Below are positions 1-9,207 of a stretch of 64,000 nucleotides of DNA, piece after piece (positions within the stretch are counted from its first letter, which is position 1; every line of letters begins with the position of its first letter). The notes beneath the pieces are model-generated. The model was given only the letters and a program-made list of their open reading frames with translations, searched no databases and was not told the origin of the DNA. Source of the stretch: Candidatus Protistibacter heckmannii (GTDB lineage: Bacteria; Pseudomonadota; Gammaproteobacteria; Burkholderiales; Burkholderiaceae); contig JALBVF010000002.1 in NCBI GenBank assembly GCA_025050535.1, positions 210,001 to 274,000 of the forward strand, in the 5' to 3' direction. Both the position numbers and the translations under genes were made by a program.

Positions 1-260
1 GCGCGGGCCAGATGAGCCGCATCGATTCGGCACGCATCGCCGGCATCAAGGCCGAGAACGCCGGCCTCACGCTGAAGAATTCGGCCGTGGCCAGCGACGC
101 ATTCTTCCCGTTCCGCGACGGGCTGGACGTGGTGGTGGCCGCCGGCGCGAGCTGCGTGATCCATCCGGGCGGCAGCGTGCGCGACGATGAAGTGATCGCC
201 GCCGCGGACGAGCACGGCATCGCCATGGTGCTCACAGGCGTGCGCCACTTCCGCCACTGA
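1..260 (+). CDS. purH: PurH, bifunctional AICAR formyltransferase/IMP cyclohydrolase (C-terminal end only)
   Basis: This is the last 86 or so codons of purH, cut by the window edge; the frame is open from base 3. The reading [14 protein letters not shown] is the conserved nucleotide-binding stretch of the AICAR transformylase domain, and the tail [19 protein letters not shown] followed by GVRHFRH and TGA is the usual PurH C-terminus. PurH performs the last two steps of de novo IMP synthesis in the cytoplasm. It is followed after 19 bp by ruvC on the same strand, the order expected in Burkholderiales. Nothing in the visible part is damaged. Confidence 0.95.
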   Translation, partial: AGQMSRIDSARIAGIKAENAGLTLKNSAVASDAFFPFRDGLDVVVAAGASCVIHPGGSVRDDEVIAAADEHGIAMVLTGVRHFRH

Positions 261-279
261 AGACGGCGCGGATCCCGCC

Positions 280-825
280 TTGATCATCCTCGGCATCGAC
301 CCCGGCCTGCGGATCACCGGCTTCGGCGTGATCCGAAAGACCGGCGGCAAGCTGAGCTACATCGCCTCGGGCACGATCCGCACGGAAACGGAATCCAGCC
401 TGCCCGAGCGGCTCAAGGTGTTGTTCCTGGGCATCGCCGAGGTGGTCGAGACCTACCGGCCCGACTGCGCCGCCATCGAAAAAGTCTTCGTCAACGTCAA
501 TCCGCAATCCACGCTACTGCTGGGCCAAGCGCGCGGCGCGGCCATCACTGCGCTGACCGTGGGCGGGCTGCCGGTGCAGGAATACACCGCGCTGCAGCTC
601 AAGCAGGCGGTCGTCGGCTACGGCCGCGCCAACAAGGCGCAGGTGCAGGAGATGGTCACGCGCCTGCTCGACCTCGCCGGCACGCCCAGCCCTGACGCCG
701 CCGACGCGCTGGGCATGGCGATCTGCCAAGCCCACAGCGGCTCGGGCCTGCAGACCCTGGGCGAGATCGCGCCGGGGCTGGCCAAGCGCGGACTGCGCGT
801 GCGCCGCGGCCGCCTGATCGGCTAA
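280..825 (+). CDS. ruvC: RuvC, Holliday junction resolvase
   Basis: The 181-residue protein opens with [17 protein letters not shown] from a TTG start, the position where RuvC proteins begin, so TTG is taken as the real start. The acidic residues of the RuvC active site are visible: Asp in GIDPG near residue 6, Glu in AAIEKVF near 66, and the pair in [11 protein letters not shown] near 138-142. RuvC dimers cut four-way junctions after RuvAB branch migration. It lies between purH and ruvA on one strand, with about 50 bp to ruvA, so it is likely cotranscribed with ruvAB. Length is normal for the family. Confidence 0.97.
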   Translation: MIILGIDPGLRITGFGVIRKTGGKLSYIASGTIRTETESSLPERLKVLFLGIAEVVETYRPDCAAIEKVFVNVNPQSTLLLGQARGAAITALTVGGLPVQEYTALQLKQAVVGYGRANKAQVQEMVTRLLDLAGTPSPDAADALGMAICQAHSGSGLQTLGEIAPGLAKRGLRVRRGRLIG

Positions 826-877
826 GCTTTCGGCAACCCGGCCTGCCCTCATTTCCTCCGTCACTCAAGGAACCTTC

Positions 878-1453
878 ATGATCGCCCGCCTCGCCGGCAT
901 CCTGCTCGAAAAGAATCCGCCCAACATCATCGTCGACTGCGGCGGCGTGGGCTATGAAGTGGCAGTGCCGATGAGCACCTTCTACAGCCTGCCGGCCGGC
1001 GGCGAGAAGGTGGTGCTGCTCACGCAGCAGATCGTCCGCGAGGATGCCCACCTGCTCTACGGCTTCGCCACCGCGACCGAGCGCGACACCTTCCACGAGC
1101 TGATCAAGATCAGCGGCGTGGGCGCGCGCACGGCGCTCGCCATCCTCTCCGGCATGCAGACCGACGAGCTGGCGCAGGCGGTGACGCTGCAGGACGCCGG
1201 CCGGATGGTGAAGATTCCCGGCATCGGCAAGAAGACCGCCGAGCGCCTGCTGCTCGAACTCAAGGGCAAGCTCGGCGCGGACCTCGGCCATACCGGCGGC
1301 GCGGTGGTCAACGAGCAGGCCGACATCCTCAACGCGCTCGCCGCGCTGGGCTATTCCGAGAAGGAGGCCGCGCTGGCGGTCAAGCAGGTGCCGGCCGGCG
1401 CCTCGGTGGCCGAGGGCATCCGCGCCGCGCTCAAAGCCCTGTCCAACCCCTGA
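878..1453 (+). CDS. ruvA: RuvA, Holliday junction branch migration subunit
   Basis: 191 residues. The N-terminal OB-fold domain (about 1-62) begins [12 protein letters not shown]. Two helix-hairpin-helix motifs follow: [18 protein letters not shown] around 73-90 and [16 protein letters not shown] around 110-125. A flexible linker leads to the C-terminal domain that contacts RuvB. The ATG follows AAGGAACC, a good ribosome-binding site. RuvA tetramers hold the junction in square-planar form and recruit the RuvB motor. Intact and of standard length. Confidence 0.97.
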   Translation: MIARLAGILLEKNPPNIIVDCGGVGYEVAVPMSTFYSLPAGGEKVVLLTQQIVREDAHLLYGFATATERDTFHELIKISGVGARTALAILSGMQTDELAQAVTLQDAGRMVKIPGIGKKTAERLLLELKGKLGADLGHTGGAVVNEQADILNALAALGYSEKEAALAVKQVPAGASVAEGIRAALKALSNP

Positions 1454-1487
1454 TTCGCCACAGCGAGTCGCATAAACTAGCGGCCAT

Positions 1488-2561
1488 ATGGCAATCCACA
1501 CCGACAACCTGGGCGCCCCTCCTCCCGACCGCGTGGTCGGCGGCGAAGCGGCCTCGCCCAACGAGGAAGTCTTCGAGCGGGCGTTGCGGCCCCGGCAGCT
1601 CGACGAATACGTCGGCCAGGAGAAAGTCCGCGGCCAGCTAGAGATCTTCATCGGCGCGGCGCGCAAGCGCCAGGAAGCGCTGGACCATGTGCTGCTCTTC
1701 GGCCCGCCGGGCCTGGGCAAGACCACGCTGGCGCACATCGTCGCGCGCGAGATGGGTGTGAATCTGCGCCAGACCTCGGGCCCGGTGCTCGAACGCGCTG
1801 GCGATCTGGCCGCGCTGCTGACCAATCTCGAACGCAATGACGTGCTGTTCATCGACGAGATCCACCGGCTCTCGCCCGTGGTGGAGGAAATCCTCTATCC
1901 GGCGCTGGAGGACTACCAGATCGACATCATGATCGGCGAAGGCCCGGCGGCGCGCAGCGTGAAGCTCGACCTGCAGCCCTTCACCCTGGTGGGCGCGACC
2001 ACGCGCGCCGGCATGCTGACCAATCCGCTGCGCGACCGCTTCGGCATTGTCGCCCGGCTGGAGTTCTACACTCCCGAGGAGCTCGCGCGCATCGTGCACC
2101 GCTCCGCCGCCCTGCTGGGCGCGGGCCTCGCCGAGGAAGGCGCGATCGAGATCGCGTGCCGCTCCCGCGGCACGCCGCGTATCGCCAACCGGCTGCTGCG
2201 CCGCGTGCGCGACTATGCCGAGGTGAAGGGCGACGGCCGCATCACCCGCGACGTGGCCTCCGCCGCGCTCGCCATGCTCGACGTGGATCCGCAGGGCTTT
2301 GACCTGATGGACCGAAAGCTGCTCGAGGCCATCCTGCTCAAGTTCAACGGCGGCCCGGTCGGCGTGGACAATCTCGCGGCCGCCATCGGCGAGGAGCGCG
2401 ACACCATTGAGGACGTGCTCGAGCCCTATCTGATCCAGCAAGGCTTCCTGCAGCGCACGCCGCGCGGACGCATCGCCACGCTGTCGGCCTACCGGCATTT
2501 CGGCCTGGCCGCACCCGAGACCAGCCCGGTGCGCGACCTCTGGGACACCGACAAGGCCTGA
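1488..2561 (+). CDS. ruvB: RuvB, Holliday junction branch migration ATPase
   Basis: 357-residue AAA+ ATPase. Walker A is GPPGLGKTT (about 72-80), Walker B with the DEIH signature is LFIDEIHRL (about 120-128), sensor 1 lies in [11 protein letters not shown] and the arginine finger region in NPLRDRFGI. The C-terminal winged helix contains [15 protein letters not shown]. RuvB hexamers pump DNA through the RuvA-bound junction. The gene follows ruvA by 34 bp in the same direction, giving a complete ruvCAB set. The N-terminus is about 20 residues longer than in E. coli, which is common in betaproteobacteria. Confidence 0.97.
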   Translation: MAIHTDNLGAPPPDRVVGGEAASPNEEVFERALRPRQLDEYVGQEKVRGQLEIFIGAARKRQEALDHVLLFGPPGLGKTTLAHIVAREMGVNLRQTSGPVLERAGDLAALLTNLERNDVLFIDEIHRLSPVVEEILYPALEDYQIDIMIGEGPAARSVKLDLQPFTLVGATTRAGMLTNPLRDRFGIVARLEFYTPEELARIVHRSAALLGAGLAEEGAIEIACRSRGTPRIANRLLRRVRDYAEVKGDGRITRDVASAALAMLDVDPQGFDLMDRKLLEAILLKFNGGPVGVDNLAAAIGEERDTIEDVLEPYLIQQGFLQRTPRGRIATLSAYRHFGLAAPETSPVRDLWDTDKA

Positions 2562-2606
2562 GCGTCCCTGACGCAATTTCCGACGCAACCACCAAGGAGA
2601 AGAACG

Positions 2607-3344
2607 ATGAGAGACGAATCCCAAACCGGCGCTCCGCCCGCGAGCGGCCGCAGCTACCGCTACTACGACTTCGTGATGGCCGCCTTCGTCACCGTCCTGC
2701 TCTGCTCCAATCTGATCGGCGCGGGCAAGGCGGCGGAGATCGAGCTGCCGCTGCTCGGCACGGTGGCCTTCGGCGCGGGCGTGCTCTTCTTCCCCATCTC
2801 TTATATCTTCGGCGACGTGCTGACCGAGGTCTACGGCTACGGGCGCGACCGCCGCGTGGTCTGGGCGGGCTTCGGCGCGCTGGTGTTCGCCGCGGTGATG
2901 TCCTGGGTGGTGATCGCGCTGCCGCCGGCTGGCGGCGACTATATGCGCAACTATCAAGGCGCGATGGAGACGGTGTTCAGCAACACTTGGCGCATCGTTG
3001 CCGGTTCGATGATCGCCTTCTGGTGCGGCAGCTTCGCCAACAGCTATGTGCTGGCGAAGATGAAGATCTGGACCCAGGGCCGCTCGCTGTGGACACGCAC
3101 CATCGGCTCGACGATCGTGGGCGAGGCGGTGGATTCCTCACTGCTCTACGTGATCGCCTTCTACGGCATCTGGCCGAGCAGCCAGGTGCTGGCCGTTGCG
3201 CTGTCGCAGTATGTGTTCAAGACGCTGTGGGAGGTGGTGATGACGCCGGTGACCTACCGCGTGGTCGGCTTCCTCAAGAAGCACGAGCATGAGGACTACT
3301 ACGACTGTAACACGGACTTCAATCCGTTCAAGCTGCGCACCTGA
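2607..3344 (+). CDS. yhhQ: YhhQ-family queuosine precursor transporter
   Basis: 245-residue membrane protein of the DUF165/YhhQ (Vut_1) family. After a short hydrophilic N-terminus there are about six hydrophobic segments, and the family stretch FPISYIFGDVLTEVYGYGR is clear near residues 68-86. E. coli YhhQ imports preQ0 and preQ1, the 7-deazaguanine precursors of queuosine. An AAGGAGAAG site precedes the ATG. A strong terminator lies just downstream. The gene is intact although queF, which reduces preQ0 to preQ1, is a pseudogene in this window (49.5-50.4 kb), so salvage may replace synthesis (inference). Confidence 0.88.
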   Translation: MRDESQTGAPPASGRSYRYYDFVMAAFVTVLLCSNLIGAGKAAEIELPLLGTVAFGAGVLFFPISYIFGDVLTEVYGYGRDRRVVWAGFGALVFAAVMSWVVIALPPAGGDYMRNYQGAMETVFSNTWRIVAGSMIAFWCGSFANSYVLAKMKIWTQGRSLWTRTIGSTIVGEAVDSSLLYVIAFYGIWPSSQVLAVALSQYVFKTLWEVVMTPVTYRVVGFLKKHEHEDYYDCNTDFNPFKLRT

Positions 3345-3366
3345 GCGCGGCGCGCGGCGGCACAGA

Positions 3367-3392
3367 AAAGGCCTCCGCAAGGAGGCCTTTTT
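3367..3392. terminator. Bidirectional rho-independent terminator
   Basis: The perfect stem AAAAGGCCTCC / GGAGGCCTTTT with a GCAA tetraloop and a T-run on both strands sits between the convergent yhhQ (+) and ybhB-like (-) genes. The TAA stop of the minus-strand gene overlaps the T-run. Confidence 0.9.
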
Positions 3393-4025
3393 ATTTGGCC
3401 AGATTCGGATTGAGGGTGTAGAAACCCATGATCGACGCCTTGGCGAGGACGTGGCCGGCCATGGCCGCTTCGGCCTGCGCGCCGGTGAACTTGCCGGAGA
3501 CGGCGAGCTTTTCCACGTCGAGCGCATAGATGGTGAAGCGGTAGTGATGCATGCGCGCATTGTTCTACGGCAGGCAGGGGTCATCGTAGCCGTAGTAGTC
3601 GCCCGACATCTGGGCGTCGCCGGAGAACCAGCCGGTGTAGTCATTGATGCCGTGGCGCTGGCCGGGATGGCCGGCAACATTGGGGCCGGGATTGCCGCGT
3701 GCGGTGATGCCGCCGCTGTGGCTGCCGGCGGCGATCTCGCGCACGCCGGCGGGGATGTCGACGAGCGTCCAGTGATAGAACTTCACGTGCGGCAGATCGG
3801 CGGGCACTTCCATGCCATCCTTGTTGACCTTGTCGCCGACGCGGGGACGTCGTCACAGATCATGGCGAAGGACTTAGTGCCGGCGGGCGCGTCGCTCCAG
3901 GCGAGATGGGGATTGCGGTTGGCCGACATGGCGACGTGCACGCCAGGCGCGGGATCAATCACGCAGAAGGCATAGTAGCCGGGAATCGCGGCGCCGTCCG
4001 TGAGGCTTTGGCTGCTGAGTTTCAT
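3391..4025 (-). pseudogene. YbhB/YbcL family (Raf kinase inhibitor-like) protein, broken
   Basis: The N-terminal part (MKLSSQSLTDGAAIP, then HLAWSDAPAGTKSFA and ICDDVP) and the middle (GMEVPADLPHVKFYHWTLVD, YTGWFSGDAQMSGDYYGYD) are typical of the phosphatidylethanolamine-binding-like YbhB family. Two lesions are visible. A one-base loss near 3840 shifts the frame between DDVPS and GDKVNKDG. An amber TAG at 3565-3567 replaces what the family has as Trp in the PPWN motif (TGG to TAG). The remainder, through FTGAQAEAAMAGHVLAKAS, is still readable to a TAA at 3391. The cellular role of intact family members is poorly known. Confidence 0.88.
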
Positions 4026-4050
4026 CTTGGCTCCCTGGCCGTGTCCGGCC

Positions 4051-5313
4051 TTAGCTGAGTTCGACCTTGGCGAAGCGGCGCTTGCCGACCTGGATAACGC
4101 AGCTGCCGGCCTCGACCTTCAGGCCCTTGTCGCTGACGGTGGCGCCGTCGATCTTAACGCCGCCCTGCTCGATGTTGCGGTTGGCTTCCGAGGTTGAGGG
4201 CGCGAGGTTCGCCTGCTTGAGCAACTGGGCGATGGCCAGCGGCGCGCCGGAGAGCTTGACCTCGGGAATGTCGTCGGGGACGCCGCCCTTGGCGCGGTGG
4301 TTGAAGTCGGCCAGAGCCTTCTCGGCGGCATCCTGGCTGTGGAAGCGCGCGACGATTTCCTGGGCGAGCTGCACCTTGGCGTCGCGCGGGTTGAGGCCGC
4401 CCGCGACTTCCTGCTTCAGCGCGGCGATGTCCGCGAGCGAGCGGAAGGAGAGTAATATGTAGTAGCGCCACATCAGCACGTCGGAGATGCTCATGAGCTT
4501 GCCGAACATGTCGTTGGGCGCTTCGGAGATGCCGACATAGTTGCCCTTGGACTTGGACATCTTCTGCACGCCGTCCAGGCCTTCGAGTATGGGCATGGTG
4601 AGGATGCACTGCGGCTCCTGGCCGTATTCCTTCTGCAGCTCGCGGCCGACCAGCAGGTTGAATTTCTGGTCGGTTCCGCCGAGCTCGAGGTCGCTCTTGA
4701 GCGCGACGGAGTCGTAGCCCTGCATCAGCGGATAGAGCAGTTCGTGCAGCGAGATCGGCACGCCGCCCTTGTAGCGCTTGGTGAAGTCGTCGCGCTCGAG
4801 CATGCGCGCCACGGTGTACTTGGCGGCGAGCTGGATTATGCCGCGCGCGCCAAGCGGATCGCTCCATTCGGAGTTGTAGCGGATCTCGGTGCGCTGCGGG
4901 TCTAGCACCATGCTGGCCTGGCGGTAGTAGGTCTGGGCGTTGGCTTCGATCTGTTCACGAGTGAGCGGCGGGCGCGTGACGTTGCGGCCGGAGGGGTCGC
5001 CGATCATGCTGGTGAAGTCGCCGATCAGGAAGATCACGGTGTGGCCGAGGTCCTGGAGCTGGCGCATCTTGTTGAGCACGACGGTGTGGCCGATGTGGAT
5101 GTCGGGCGCCGTGGGGTCGAAACCGAGCTTGATGCGCAGGGGCACGCCGGTGGCCGCGCTCTTCGCGAGCTTGGCGAGCCATTCGGATTCGATCAGCAGT
5201 TCGTCGCAGCCGCGCTTGCTTACTTCCATCACGTGCCGCACCGCGTCAGTGACGGGGTGGGCGGGAGCGGCGGCGGGCTTGCCGGATTGGTTGGGGATTG
5301 TTTCGTTTTGCAC
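4051..5313 (-). CDS. tyrS: Tyrosyl-tRNA synthetase
   Basis: 420-residue class I synthetase. The HIGH motif is HIGH at about 73-76, the KMSKS loop is [11 protein letters not shown] from 251, and the tyrosine-binding/dimer region contains [24 protein letters not shown]-terminal S4 RNA-binding domain ends in [18 protein letters not shown]. It belongs to the TyrZ-like group with KMSKS rather than KFGKT. The frame opens at a GTG at 5313, chosen because it gives the normal N-terminal length. anmK diverges from it with less than 40 bp between the start codons. Intact. Confidence 0.95.
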   Translation of the reverse strand: MQNETIPNQSGKPAAAPAHPVTDAVRHVMEVSKRGCDELLIESEWLAKLAKSAATGVPLRIKLGFDPTAPDIHIGHTVVLNKMRQLQDLGHTVIFLIGDFTSMIGDPSGRNVTRPPLTREQIEANAQTYYRQASMVLDPQRTEIRYNSEWSDPLGARGIIQLAAKYTVARMLERDDFTKRYKGGVPISLHELLYPLMQGYDSVALKSDLELGGTDQKFNLLVGRELQKEYGQEPQCILTMPILEGLDGVQKMSKSKGNYVGISEAPNDMFGKLMSISDVLMWRYYILLSFRSLADIAALKQEVAGGLNPRDAKVQLAQEIVARFHSQDAAEKALADFNHRAKGGVPDDIPEVKLSGAPLAIAQLLKQANLAPSTSEANRNIEQGGVKIDGATVSDKGLKVEAGSCVIQVGKRRFAKVELS

Positions 5314-5350
5314 GGTTTTTCACTTGTATTCCATGGCAGAATTCTACGCG

Positions 5351-6541
5351 ATGTCGCATACAACCTCTGCCAATTCCTCCCCCGCCAATCACCATGCCGC
5401 TAACGCGCACGCCGCGCCGGTGTTGATGATAGGCCTGATGTCGGGAACCAGCCTCGACGGCGTGGACGGGGTTCTCGTGAGCTTCCAGAATGGCCGTCAG
5501 CCGCAGGTGCTGGCGTCGGCGGAGCTGCGTTTTCTTCCCGGCGTGCGCGCAGACTTCATGCGCCTGCAGCGCAGCGGCGACGATGAGATCCACCGCGAGG
5601 CGCTGGCCGCGAACGCCTTGGCGCGGCTGTGCTCGGATTGCGTCGCCGCGCTGATGCAGCAGTCCGGGCGGCGCGCCGAGGAGATCGCCGCGATCGGTGC
5701 CCACGGCCAGACCATCCGGCATCAGCCCGGCCTGCACGACGGTTCCGGCTACACCTGGCAGACGCTGAATCCGGCCTTGTTGGCGGAGCTGACCGGCATC
5801 GACGTCATCGCCGATTTCCGCAGCCGCGACATCGCAGCGGGCGGCCAGGCGGCACCGCTGGCTCCGGCGTTCCATGCCTCGGCCTTCGGGCATTCGGACG
5901 AGTGGCGCGTGATCTGCAATATCGGCGGCATCGCCAATCTGACCATCCTGCCGCCGCGACAGGCGGACGCCGGTGAGGGCGTCTTCGGTTTCGACTCCGG
6001 GCCCGGCAATGCGCTGATGGACGCCTGGATAGGCCAGCACCGCGACGCCACCTATGACGCCGATGGCGCCTGGGCCGCAGGCGGCAAGCCCGATGAGGCG
6101 CTGGTCAGTCAGCTGCTGGCCGAACCATTTTTCGCCAAGGCGCCGCCCAAGAGCAGCGGGCGTGATTTATTCAATCTGGACTGGCTGGACTGGCATCTGG
6201 ACGACGAGCGGCCGCTCGCGCCCGAGGACATCCAGGCGAGCCTGTGCGAGCTGACCGCGCGCAGCATCGCCGACGCCTGCTTCAAGCATGCGCCGCAGGC
6301 CCGCACGCTGATCGCCTGCGGCGGCGGCGTGCGCAACCGGCATCTGATGGCGCGGATCGGCGCGCATCTTCCCGGGTGGAAGGTGCTGCCTTCCGACGAG
6401 CTGGGCGTGCCCGCGCAGGAAGTGGAGGCGCTGGCCTTCGCCTGGCTGGCCTGGCGACATCTGCAAAGGCTGCCCGGCAACCTGCCGGCGGTGACCGGCG
6501 CGAAAAGCCCGCGCGTGCTCGGCGCGCTGTACCCGCGCTAG
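5351..6541 (+). CDS. anmK: Anhydro-N-acetylmuramic acid kinase
   Basis: 396 residues from the ATG at 5351; an in-frame ATG at 5333 is an alternative. The phosphate-binding motif GLMSGTSLDGVDG (about 28-40) and DSGPGNALMDAWI, GGIANLT and IACGGGVRNRHLMARI are diagnostic of AnmK. The enzyme phosphorylates and opens 1,6-anhydro-MurNAc released in cell-wall recycling, giving MurNAc-6-phosphate. The gene is divergent from tyrS and converges on erpA, with a tandem repeat and a terminator in between. The upstream open frame through tyrS antisense is not part of the protein. Confidence 0.95.
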   Translation: MSHTTSANSSPANHHAANAHAAPVLMIGLMSGTSLDGVDGVLVSFQNGRQPQVLASAELRFLPGVRADFMRLQRSGDDEIHREALAANALARLCSDCVAALMQQSGRRAEEIAAIGAHGQTIRHQPGLHDGSGYTWQTLNPALLAELTGIDVIADFRSRDIAAGGQAAPLAPAFHASAFGHSDEWRVICNIGGIANLTILPPRQADAGEGVFGFDSGPGNALMDAWIGQHRDATYDADGAWAAGGKPDEALVSQLLAEPFFAKAPPKSSGRDLFNLDWLDWHLDDERPLAPEDIQASLCELTARSIADACFKHAPQARTLIACGGGVRNRHLMARIGAHLPGWKVLPSDELGVPAQEVEALAFAWLAWRHLQRLPGNLPAVTGAKSPRVLGALYPR

Positions 6542-6542
6542 C

Positions 6543-6656
6543 TTCCGGCGCTCGCGGTGGTTTCTCCGCTGGTCACGATTCCGGCGCTGACCGTGGTTCA
6601 GGTGCAGATCACGATTCCGCTGCCAGCCGTGGTTCCGCTACCGACCGTGATCCGGT
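6543..6656. repeat. 36-nt tandem repeat, three units and a partial fourth
   Basis: Units begin at 6543 (TTCCGGCGCTCGCGGTGGTT), 6579 (TTCCGGCGCTGACCGTGGTT) and 6615 (TTCCGCTGCCAGCCGTGGTT), each exactly 36 bases after the last, with a partial fourth at about 6650. The block starts two bases after the anmK stop and ends just before the terminator hairpin. Units are contiguous with no spacers, so it is not a CRISPR. No function is known to me. Confidence 0.75.
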
Positions 6657-6662
6657 GTAAAT

Positions 6663-6690
6663 AAAAAGGGCCCTTCCGGGCCCTTTTTAT
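6663..6690. terminator. Bidirectional terminator between anmK and erpA
   Basis: The stem AAAAAGGGCCC / GGGCCCTTTTT with a TTCC loop lies between the convergent anmK (+) and erpA (-), with T-runs on both strands. Confidence 0.9.
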
Positions 6691-6719
6691 TTCGCTCCTC
6701 GAGGAGGCTTGGTCGATGC

Positions 6720-7085
6720 TCAGACCGAGAAAGACGAACCGCAACCGCAGGTGGTCGTGGCGTTCGGGTTCTTTATCACGAACTGCGCGCCGTTGATGTC
6801 TTCCTTGTAGTCGATCTCGGCGCCGACCAGGTACTGGTAGCTCATCGAGTCGACCAGCAGTGTGACGCCGCTCTTGTCGAGCGTGGTGTCGTCTTCGTTC
6901 ACGGCTTCATCGAAGGTGAAACCGTACTGGAAGCCCGAGCAGCCCCCACCCTGCACGAACACGCGCAGCTTGAGCTCCGGATTGCCCTCTTCATCGATCA
7001 ATTGCTTGACCTTCTCCGCGGCGCTATCGGTAAAGATGAACGGCGACGGCATTACCTCGACGGCGGCTTCGGCAACAGCACTCAT
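6720..7085 (-). CDS. erpA: ErpA, iron-sulfur cluster insertion protein
   Basis: 121 residues from the ATG at 7085, which has an AGGAG site just upstream; the longer frame to 7253 is rejected because [10 protein letters not shown] is the usual start. The A-type carrier cysteines are Cys49 ([10 protein letters not shown]), Cys113 and Cys115 ([11 protein letters not shown]). ErpA delivers 4Fe-4S clusters to apoproteins, notably in respiration and isoprenoid synthesis (IspG/IspH). It follows rpsI and rplM on the same strand, with about 170 bp and a probable terminator between. Confidence 0.95.
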   Translation of the reverse strand: MSAVAEAAVEVMPSPFIFTDSAAEKVKQLIDEEGNPELKLRVFVQGGGCSGFQYGFTFDEAVNEDDTTLDKSGVTLLVDSMSYQYLVGAEIDYKEDINGAQFVIKNPNATTTCGCGSSFSV

Positions 7086-7164
7086 GATGGTTCTCCTGCT
7101 AGGAATGGGCTCTATTGTAGACCCCACTGAATATTTTTGCGTTTCCCGGGATATCCCTATGCAA

Positions 7165-7245
7165 CAAGGGGATAAAAATAAAAATTCCGCCCGGAAGAGC
7201 GGCCTTTTCTGCTGCTCGGAGGGGCAATATGGGGCCGCCCCTCCG
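7165..7245 (-). terminator. Probable terminator downstream of rpsI
   Basis: Reading the minus strand after the rpsI stop there is a GGAGGGGC / GCCCCTCC hairpin (7217-7245). A second CCGC / GCGG hairpin follows, running straight into AATTTTTATTTTTAT (about 7165-7200). This should end the rplM-rpsI transcript before erpA. Confidence 0.55.
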
Positions 7246-7253
7246 AAAAGCAA

Positions 7254-7646
7254 CTAACGCTTGGAGAACTGCTTCCGTTTGCGCGCCTTGTGCAGACCGA
7301 CCTTCTTACGCTCGACCTCACGGGCGTCGCGGGTTACCAGGCCAGCCTTGGACAGCGTGGGCTTGAGCTCTGCGTCGTAGTCGATCAGCGCGCGGGTGAT
7401 GCCGTGGCGGACTGCGCCGGCCTGGCCGGTTTCGCCGCCGCCGCTCACGTTCACCTTGATGTCGAAAGTGGCGGCGTGGTTGGTCAGCTCCAGGGGCTGG
7501 CGCACGATCATCAGCGAGGTTTCGCGGGCGAAGTAATCGCTCAGCGGCTTGCCGTTGACGACGATCCGGCCCTTGCCAGACTTGATGAACACGCGGGCCA
7601 CTGCGCTCTTGCGGCGGCCGGTGCCGTAATTCCAATTACCGATCAT
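7254..7646 (-). CDS. rpsI: 30S ribosomal protein S9
   Basis: 130 residues with the full S9 pattern: [20 protein letters not shown] at the start, [19 protein letters not shown] in the middle and the basic tail [10 protein letters not shown] that reaches the ribosomal P site. It lies 12 bp downstream of rplM, the near-universal L13-S9 operon. Confidence 0.98.
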   Translation of the reverse strand: MIGNWNYGTGRRKSAVARVFIKSGKGRIVVNGKPLSDYFARETSLMIVRQPLELTNHAATFDIKVNVSGGGETGQAGAVRHGITRALIDYDAELKPTLSKAGLVTRDAREVERKKVGLHKARKRKQFSKR

Positions 7647-7658
7647 TTACCAGCCTCC

Positions 7659-8087
7659 TCAGATTTCCAGAACCTTGGGCTGCTGGGCTTCATGCGGATG
7701 AGAGCCTTCGGCGTACACCTTCAGCTTCTTGATCATCGCGTAACCCATCGGGCCCTTGGGCAGCATGCCTTTCACCGCTTTTTCCAGGGCGCGGCCCGGG
7801 AAACGCGATTGCATCTTGCCGAAGGTGGTTTCGTAGATACCGTCCGGATAGCCGGTGTGGCGGTAGTACTTCTTGTCGGTTTCCTTGGCGCCCGTCACAC
7901 GCAGCTTCGATGCGTTAATGATGACGATGAAGTCGCCAGTGTCGACGTGAGGGGTAAATTCCGGTTTATGCTTGCCGCGCAGACGTCGTGCCACTTCACT
8001 GGCGACACGGCCCAGGACCTTGTTCGTCGCGTCAATCACGAACCAGTCGCGCTTCACCTCATGGGGCTTTGCGGAAAAGGTCTTCAT
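7659..8087 (-). CDS. rplM: 50S ribosomal protein L13
   Basis: 142 residues beginning [20 protein letters not shown], with [20 protein letters not shown] and [19 protein letters not shown], all typical of L13. It is the first gene of the rplM-rpsI operon. A promoter is visible about 150 bp upstream, leaving an untranslated leader of about 140 nt that could hold the autoregulatory site known for this operon in other bacteria. Confidence 0.98.
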   Translation of the reverse strand: MKTFSAKPHEVKRDWFVIDATNKVLGRVASEVARRLRGKHKPEFTPHVDTGDFIVIINASKLRVTGAKETDKKYYRHTGYPDGIYETTFGKMQSRFPGRALEKAVKGMLPKGPMGYAMIKKLKVYAEGSHPHEAQQPKVLEI

Positions 8088-8233
8088 GATTTTCCTTGCT
8101 AATTAGTCAGTGCCCGATTTGCGCCGCCAGCTTTTTTCCGGCTCTTTTTGCGCTGTCGCCTCACATCCCGCTTCTTTGTTTGCGCGGGCTCTCCCTGAAT
8201 TTCCCCCACGGGCATGGCTGGGAAAAGATTGCG

Positions 8234-8263
8234 AGTATAAGCTTTTTCACTTCCTCGAAGCAA
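8234..8263 (-). promoter_or_regulatory. Probable sigma-70 promoter of rplM-rpsI
   Basis: On the minus strand TTGCTT (8263-8258) is separated by 18 nt from TATACT (8239-8234), pointing at rplM. The match and position before a ribosomal operon make it a credible promoter. Confidence 0.55.
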
Positions 8264-8337
8264 TAGCCTGACCAGATTTTTCAGAAGAAACAGATGTTTA
8301 GCAGGAATGGCGGGGAAGGGTTTGCCGGAATTCAGGC

Positions 8338-8365
8338 AAAAAAACCCAAGCCGCGAAGGCTCGGG
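8338..8365 (-). terminator. Orphan terminator beside IS copy A
   Basis: On the minus strand CCCGAGCC / GGCTTGGG with a short loop is followed by TTTTTTT. The only thing upstream of it on this strand is IS copy A, 15 bp away, so it probably ended a gene that has been lost or is now separated. Confidence 0.6.
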
Positions 8366-8380
8366 CGGAATCCTCCCTTA

Positions 8381-9207
8381 TTGATCCGACAGGAGGAAGT
8401 TTTCATGCGGCGTATTTGACGCGGGAATCCTGGAAGTAGGATTTCACGCGTTCGGGATGGGTTTCGATGAACGCCATGTGGTTCTTTGCTGCGGCGTGTA
8501 ATTTGGCCTTTGTTCTGACGGGGACTCGTGTGCTGATGACATGTTTCAGGTCGGCGTTGAGTCGCTCATCCGGATTGAGCTCCGGGCTGTAGCTTGGCAG
8601 GTAAAAGACTTCGATGTCGGCTTGGTGCTCGGCAAGCCATGCCTTGACCGGCTTGCAGTGATGCACGCCGAGGTTGTCGAGGATCAGGAACACTTTCTTG
8701 CCCGCGCGCTTGCCATCGGCCACCAGCGCCTCGAAGAACTCAATGAGCTTCTCGTGGTTAAAGGCACCATCGATGATCATCCAGCTTGCCTTGCCCTGAT
8801 TGGTCACTGTGGAAATCATCGACAGCTTCTGTCGCGTACCTCTAACCGCCATCGTGACCGGGGCTTGCCCTTTGGGAGCATAACTGCGGCCCCGAACATC
8901 CGTATTCACCAACGCGGTTTCGTCACCCCAGTGAGTCTCGCCACCTTTGGCCTTGGCGCGCTTCTCGATGGCCAGATACTCCTGATCGATCCACTGCTTG
9001 ACAGACTCCGGTCGCTGTTCGTAAGCGCGCTTGATCGGCTTTTTCGGCGTGAAACCCCATGACTCCGTATCCCTTCCGATGCAACCTCACGACCTGCTTT
9101 CGCCTCTCGTGCAGTTGCTCCAGTTTCTGGTATCGAGCGTCTTCTTTTTCTATGCCAATTCGATGCCAGAAATGATAATAAGTTAAATCTTTATATTGCC
9201 GCGTCAA
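8381..9207 (-). mobile_element. IS630-family element, copy A (internally deleted)
   Basis: The 827-bp element is bounded by imperfect inverted ends TTGATCCG(A/G)CAGGA and TTGACGCGGCAATA and flanked by TA on both sides (8379-8380 and 9208-9209), the target duplication of IS630/Tc1-type elements. Compared with copy F it lacks 296 bp at the junction GAAACCCCA/TGACTCC. It is also missing one base near the usual transposase start. It lies between the rplM promoter and the OsmC-family gene. Confidence 0.92.
8403..9207 (-). pseudogene. IS630 transposase, copy A, frameshifted by deletion
   Basis: The C-terminal catalytic part is readable from 8912 to 8403, with FLILDNLGVHHCK and [17 protein letters not shown], the second Asp and the Glu of the DDE triad. 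The first Asp (HWGDET) lies just upstream in the same frame. The N-terminal part is in another frame because the 296-bp deletion removed most of the helix-turn-helix domain. No full transposase can be made. Confidence 0.9.

Noticed and set aside
5314-5350. A divergent promoter pair in the tyrS-anmK gap
   Set aside because: The gap is under 40 bp and no convincing -35/-10 pair was found; promoters probably lie inside the coding regions.
6543-6656. CRISPR array
   Set aside because: Repeat units are contiguous with no unique spacers, only about three copies, and no cas genes are present.
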